Shown here in pieces: positions 40,594-44,596 of a DNA stretch of 44,596 nucleotides. The stretch is from Bacteroidetes bacterium UBA1947. GTDB taxonomy: Bacteria; Bacteroidota; Bacteroidia; Chitinophagales; Chitinophagaceae. A program made the position numbers and the translations under genes. Each line of letters starts with the position of its first letter. Within the stretch, counting starts at the first letter, position 1. Where the stretch lies: contig DDET01000038.1 in assembly GCA_002336915.1 (NCBI GenBank), forward strand, positions 1-44,596. The letters are read 5' to 3'. The notes beneath the pieces are model-generated. The model was not told where the DNA came from, made no database searches, and saw only the letters and a program-made list of their open reading frames with translations.

Positions 40594-42222
40594 ATGAACC
40601 TAAGTATCAAAGGCCGTATTTACCGGAGCTTTTTATTGCTGATATTCGTTTTTGTAGTTAATGGAATAATTACGATAGCAACGCTAAACAGCAGTAAAAA
40701 GCTATCCAACCATATTTCGACGGTAATAGACCCGTCGCAACAGGTGTTACAGGACCTAAAGATGATCTTTGTTGAATCAAAATTGTATGCCACTAACTGG
40801 GTGTTCCTCAGATCGAACCAGGATGATAAAAATGCTTTGATCAAACTTCATGTAAGCGGATATCCATTGGTCAAAAAAAAGCTAGGTGCTTTAATCAATC
40901 AACTGGATGACCCAAACATATCGGACAGCCTGAACCGTATTTTTAAGGATTTTGAAGGATTGTTGGAGACGGAAACCGGCATTATGAACACGCTGACTAC
41001 GTTTAAAGATTATGATGACCCGATCAAAAAAATGGAATCGGAAAGAATTATAGAAGATGAGGTTATCCCGAAGACAGCCCAATTAACTAATGCACTTAAC
41101 AGCGTCGCATCACATGAGCACGCGATCAAAATTAGGGAGTATAATAACCTTGAGCAATATTCTATACGCTTAAGGATATTTATTTCTATACTGGCTGTTT
41201 CTATCGTTTGTATAGGCATCCTGTTATCCATTTACCTTACCAAAAGGATAACCACTCCAATAAGCAGGATCAAAAAGATCATAAAGGACCTTGGAAGAGG
41301 CGTTATCAATAAAGTGGACTATAAAGAAAGCAATGATGAGATCGGGAAAATGATCAGATCGGTCAATACGCTTGCTGAAAAACTGGAAGAAACAGCAGCA
41401 TTTGCACAAAATATCGGTAACCGGAACTTTAATGTGAATTATGCGCCCTTAAGTAAGGATGATATCCTGGGAAAAGCGCTGATAGCGATGCGCGACAACC
41501 TGAAAACGAGCGAGGAAGTGCTACTGGCAACTAATGAAGACCTTAAAAAAACGAACAGCGAGCTGGATAAATTCGTTTACAGTGTGTCGCATGATCTAAG
41601 AGCGCCACTATCATCTATGCTTGGTGTATTGGGATTCCTTGAATCGGAAACCGAAGATGCCCAAATGCTGAAGGATATCGGTTTGCTTAAAACAAGCGTA
41701 AATAAACTTGATTGCTTTATCCTGGATATTATAGACTATTCCAGAAATGCGCGACTGGAAATTGTGCCTGAAAAAATTGATTTTGCAGCATTGCTTGAAG
41801 ATACCGTTCATCATATAAAGTTTATGGCTGCGGGAAATAAAAGAGTGGAAATAAAAACAGATATAAATACTGTGCAAGATTTCCATTCAGATAAAGGAAG
41901 AATCAGTATTATCCTAAACAACATTATTTCTAATTCGATACGGTATAGTAACCCGGATAACCCGGAACCTTTTGTTGAAATAAAAATATTGACCACAACT
42001 ACGGATGCCGAAATTATTATTTCAGATAACGGGGTAGGCATTAACGAAGAGCATTTGCCGAAGGTCTTTGATATGTTTTACAGGGTGTCTAAAAAATCTG
42101 TTGGCTCGGGCCTGGGACTATATATTGTTAAAGAAACGGTAGAAAAACTTAAGGGGACCATCAAAATTGAATCAATACAGGGAAAGGGTACGACGTTCAA
42201 GATCTCATTACCTAATTGCTAA
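40594..42222 (+). CDS. HAMP sensor histidine kinase
   Basis: This 542-residue inner-membrane kinase has a first helix at about residues 10-31, a periplasmic four-helix-like sensor of about 160 residues (no Cys; many Asp/Asn/Lys), a second helix at 193-214, a HAMP domain at 215-270, a linker helix, and the HisKA domain with His333 in SVSHDLRAPLSSML. The ATPase domain has the N-box (NNIISNSIRYS), G1 (DNGVGI), an F-box and G2 (GSGLGLYIVKE). The C-terminus has no receiver, so a separate regulator is needed; the next gene supplies it. The sensor faces the periplasm where the YfiR-like protein is, so it is a likely partner. The ligand is unknown. Confidence 0.94.
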   Translation: MNLSIKGRIYRSFLLLIFVFVVNGIITIATLNSSKKLSNHISTVIDPSQQVLQDLKMIFVESKLYATNWVFLRSNQDDKNALIKLHVSGYPLVKKKLGALINQLDDPNISDSLNRIFKDFEGLLETETGIMNTLTTFKDYDDPIKKMESERIIEDEVIPKTAQLTNALNSVASHEHAIKIREYNNLEQYSIRLRIFISILAVSIVCIGILLSIYLTKRITTPISRIKKIIKDLGRGVINKVDYKESNDEIGKMIRSVNTLAEKLEETAAFAQNIGNRNFNVNYAPLSKDDILGKALIAMRDNLKTSEEVLLATNEDLKKTNSELDKFVYSVSHDLRAPLSSMLGVLGFLESETEDAQMLKDIGLLKTSVNKLDCFILDIIDYSRNARLEIVPEKIDFAALLEDTVHHIKFMAAGNKRVEIKTDINTVQDFHSDKGRISIILNNIISNSIRYSNPDNPEPFVEIKILTTTTDAEIIISDNGVGINEEHLPKVFDMFYRVSKKSVGSGLGLYIVKETVEKLKGTIKIESIQGKGTTFKISLPNC

Positions 42223-42240
42223 TTCTTTAAATATTGCATT

Positions 42241-42642
42241 ATGAGTGAAGGATATAAATATAAAAGGGTAATGGTGATAGACGATAATGAAATAGACCGC
42301 TACATATGCGAAAGATCATCAAAAAAGCACCACATTGCTGACGAGGTGATCAGTATGGAATCAGCAATAGAGGCACTTGCATATCTTTCGTCGCTTGAGG
42401 AAAAGACCGATCTGTTACCCGAGTTGATATTCCTGGACATTAATATGCCTGATATGAATGGTTTTGATTTTTTGGATAAGTACAAGGAACTTCCGGAAGC
42501 CATACAGAAAAACTGCATTGTGATCATGCTTACGACCTCTACAAATCCTGAAGACTACGAACGTGCCAATAGTAACAAAAATGTTCGCGGTTATTTAAAT
42601 AAGCCATTTGATGCACAGAAATTAATAGACCGTGAAATGTAA
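42241..42642 (+). CDS. single-domain response regulator (receiver only)
   Basis: This 133-residue protein is one CheY-like receiver domain. Acidic residues Asp14 and Asp15, phospho-acceptor Asp66 in FLDINMPDMNG, a Thr in IMLTTSTNPEDYE and Lys121 in YLNKPF are all in place. There is no DNA-binding or enzymatic output domain, so it must act on another protein. Rcp1-like single receivers of Bacteroidota usually pair with such kinases. The gene starts 18 bases after the kinase stop in the same operon. A 90-base gap with no terminator I can see leads to the next gene. Confidence 0.94.
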   Translation: MSEGYKYKRVMVIDDNEIDRYICERSSKKHHIADEVISMESAIEALAYLSSLEEKTDLLPELIFLDINMPDMNGFDFLDKYKELPEAIQKNCIVIMLTTSTNPEDYERANSNKNVRGYLNKPFDAQKLIDREM

Positions 42643-42732
42643 CAAGAGGGAACTCCGGGCAGGCCTGTAACTAATCACTGTTTATAAGGCCGTTATACAA
42701 TAAGAAGCCTAAGAATCCGTTAACCATGTTAC

Positions 42733-43431
42733 ATGATAATGAGTCTTCGCCGATCAATAAGTATCTTGTGGTTCTTGTTCTGCTGCTATTACAGCAAAGC
42801 GCAAATAGAACTATCCGCCGGTCTCGATTTCAGTTATCCGCAACTATGGACGAGTAGCAATACGATGATCAATGCCGGGCAATTCAGTGCCGGCCTAAGG
42901 GCTGGGCTTGCCTGGAACCCCGAGGATATATTGTTCTACCCAAGCCTTAATTTATCATATGGCAGAGCGCGGTTGCCTTTGCAGGAAGCAGGAAAGAGTG
43001 TTGCTGCCATCAATTTTAATTACCTGGCGGCAATGCTTAATGAAAATTATGTAGTGACCTTATCCAGGTCGCAGCTATTGCTTTATGCAGGCATAGGAGG
43101 GGCATATCTAAATAAAAAGAGTGTAGGGCCACCGGGCACCACAAGGCATGAAGGTGAGATAGCTATCGACTCCACGCAGCGTGTCAGCAAGCTATTCCCT
43201 GAAATGAATATCGGGCTTGAGTACAGCAGGGGAGAACTGGCAGGTAAAAACCTGTACCTGGCAGTGGGCCTGAATTTGCGCTACACCTTTCTATCGCCTG
43301 GCAGGAACGCCTATTTTCTCAGGCAGGCAGGGCAGGGGAATACGTTCTATTATTATCAAAGCAGCCTTACAGGTAATTTGATAACGCCGAATGTTTATGT
43401 GAGCCTACATTATAAGATACACAGGAAGTGA
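42733..43431 (+). CDS. outer membrane beta-barrel protein
   Basis: This protein of about 232 residues has a signal peptide (ISILWFLFCCYYSKAQ, cleaved near residue 23) and alternating strands such as YPSLNLSYGRARLPL, NLYLAVGLNLRYTFL and ITPNVYVSLHYKIHRK, the last closing the barrel at the C-terminus. It looks like an eight- to ten-strand outer membrane barrel. No ligand can be assigned. Two ATGs, 42733 and 42739, are in frame. It follows the two-component operon by 90 bases on the same strand; it could be a target of that system, but there is no evidence for this beyond position. Confidence 0.78.
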   Translation: MIMSLRRSISILWFLFCCYYSKAQIELSAGLDFSYPQLWTSSNTMINAGQFSAGLRAGLAWNPEDILFYPSLNLSYGRARLPLQEAGKSVAAINFNYLAAMLNENYVVTLSRSQLLLYAGIGGAYLNKKSVGPPGTTRHEGEIAIDSTQRVSKLFPEMNIGLEYSRGELAGKNLYLAVGLNLRYTFLSPGRNAYFLRQAGQGNTFYYYQSSLTGNLITPNVYVSLHYKIHRK

Positions 43432-43509
43432 GGGCGTCATGTCAAGTGGGAGGGGACCGGGTAAAGCTATCCATATTTTGAGAAGAAATATTATCTTGTA
43501 TAAGCGTTT

Positions 43510-44526
43510 ATGAAAAAACTCTTATCACTGTTCATCCTACTCAATTTCACAAAGGCACACGCCGATGATACCTGCCGTATATACCGATGCTTTAAAGATA
43601 CGTCACAGGAAGAATTGGCTGGCTGGCAGGTTTTAAACAAATCCGGCCGAGTGCTTATTGAAAGAAGGTATTACGATGTCTACAATGATGATGGTAGCCG
43701 TAAAGGACCGGGGTATGTTCACTGGGAGCTAAATATAAAATTATATGAGTCAGATACGTTACTAGTGGCTGCATTTAGAATTGACGAAGGAAGCGATAAG
43801 CAAGATACTGCACACCTTGCAGACCTGGCGTATTTGGGAGATACTATCACTATAAACAGGTACACGTATAAAGGGCTAATCCAAGATACATTAGAGAAGC
43901 GATACTATTATTATGACGATCAGAAATGTCTGCTGAAAGACATTGATTATAGTTGGGATTACGATATGCCCTGTGATGCTGACGCTTTTTTTGGGCCACG
44001 ACATTGGAGACATGAAGTGACCAACTATGATTACGGTGTGAATGGGCTCAAAACAAGTAGTTTAACAGCAAGTGAGTACCTGGACTGCAAACGTTACAAG
44101 AAGAGCACATTCATTTATGATAATAGCAATAGACTAATAAGCGACGAGGCAAAGGGCACTCGGGTAAAAGAACGGCCGAGAGAAGGAGATTGGGGAGTTT
44201 ATTATAAAACGACCTATTCTTATCCTGTCGACGGCATTGTTTACAGTCACCATGGGGGCATGCCTTGTGTAGTTTTAGACAGCTGTACGACAAAATATTC
44301 CTATGACAAAACCGGAAGAATAATTGAGCAGACAAACATCCCATTATATGAGGGCAATTCGCCTCTCTCGTTTGATTGGTTTACTCTTTTCTCGCCGGAC
44401 GAATATTCATTCTACAGGTGCTATTATAGTTACGGAGCGTATAAAAGAATTGCCCAGATAGACTACTTTAATTCTGAAACCGGGGACTTAGTTGCCAGCT
44501 ACCGTTTTGATTATGACAAACCTTAA
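43510..44526 (+). CDS. exported hypothetical protein
   Basis: This 338-residue protein has a signal peptide (LLSLFILLNFTKAHADD) and a Tyr/Asp-rich beta body in which segments such as KRYYYYDD, NYDYGVNGLK, TFIYDNSNR and TKYSYDKTGR recur every 30-50 residues. They have the look of YD-like or 'Y-D-x-x-G/N-x-x' repeat hairpins as seen in secreted repeat proteins. I could not assign a known family. It faces a gene on the opposite strand just past its stop. The strand repeats are divergent, and I give the repeat reading as suggestive only. Confidence 0.75.
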   Translation: MKKLLSLFILLNFTKAHADDTCRIYRCFKDTSQEELAGWQVLNKSGRVLIERRYYDVYNDDGSRKGPGYVHWELNIKLYESDTLLVAAFRIDEGSDKQDTAHLADLAYLGDTITINRYTYKGLIQDTLEKRYYYYDDQKCLLKDIDYSWDYDMPCDADAFFGPRHWRHEVTNYDYGVNGLKTSSLTASEYLDCKRYKKSTFIYDNSNRLISDEAKGTRVKERPREGDWGVYYKTTYSYPVDGIVYSHHGGMPCVVLDSCTTKYSYDKTGRIIEQTNIPLYEGNSPLSFDWFTLFSPDEYSFYRCYYSYGAYKRIAQIDYFNSETGDLVASYRFDYDKP

Positions 44527-44531
44527 TAATC

Positions 44532-44596
44532 TTATCCCTGGTTATCTCTCCACTCATACACCCACTGGCTTTGTATCATTTCCAGGTGGCCTTCGT
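44532..44596 (-). CDS. 3' end of an opposing gene
   Basis: The minus strand from the window edge to 44532 reads EGHLEMIQSQWVYEWRDNQG and then TAA. The composition is that of a real C-terminus and the stop lies six bases beyond the stop of the 43510 gene, giving a convergent pair. Only 20 residues are visible, so I name no family. Confidence 0.4.
   Translation of the reverse strand, partial: EGHLEMIQSQWVYEWRDNQG

Overview
The window is a piece of chromosome from a gliding-type member of the Bacteroidota, most likely near Chitinophagaceae; the family is an inference. The grounds are several exact or near-exact Bacteroidota promoter boxes (TAnnTTTG at -7, once with TTTG at -33), a type IX secretion cargo with a type A sorting tail, two large proteins with CHU_C / type B sorting tails, a one-chain SdhC-SdhA-SdhB complex, and A/T-rich leaders without classical Shine-Dalgarno sites. 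No rRNA, tRNA, transposase, integrase or CRISPR array was found.

Layout. 1-613: start of the str operon (rpsL then rpsG) on the minus strand. 614-2304: small genes (hypothetical, cold-shock protein, KTSC-like) with a repeat-rich gene-poor stretch at 1426-2073. 2375-7559: mostly minus-strand envelope and hypothetical genes, including a HEAT-like gene interrupted by one in-frame TGA, plus a patatin phospholipase. 7744-11464: secreted proteins, the pyrroline-5-carboxylate dehydrogenase PruA, and two small secreted proteins that look like stand-alone GldM C-terminal domains. 11465-15927: peptidyl-tRNA hydrolase, a PASTA membrane protein, a T9SS cargo, a rhodanese and a hypothetical. 16074-19557: succinate dehydrogenase/fumarate reductase operon ended by a clean terminator. 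19624-25447: DUF4105 protein, alpha/beta hydrolase, and a tandem pair of about 635-residue T9SS type B proteins. 25552-31294: a tightly packed run (SDR, thioesterase, CinA, shikimate kinase, DUF423, polysaccharide deacetylase, LolA-like, lipoprotein, FabZ-like hot-dog protein), again closed by a terminator.

31400-37550: the mutagenic translesion cassette imuA-imuB-dnaE2, bracketed by two same-orientation copies of a dispersed repeat; a third copy lies at 1694-2030. A perfect 13-bp inverted repeat sits just upstream of imuA. 37647-42642: a visibly A/T-richer four-gene operon of a periplasmic YfiR-like protein, a TonB-dependent outer membrane receptor, a HAMP sensor histidine kinase and a single-domain response regulator. 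I regard this as the best candidate for an undescribed system: a possible outer-membrane-to-cytoplasm signalling chain in which a histidine kinase and receiver occupy the place that a diguanylate cyclase has in YfiBNR. 42733-44596: a beta-barrel protein, a secreted hypothetical, and the 3' end of an opposing gene.

All family names come from motifs read by eye; no database search was run.
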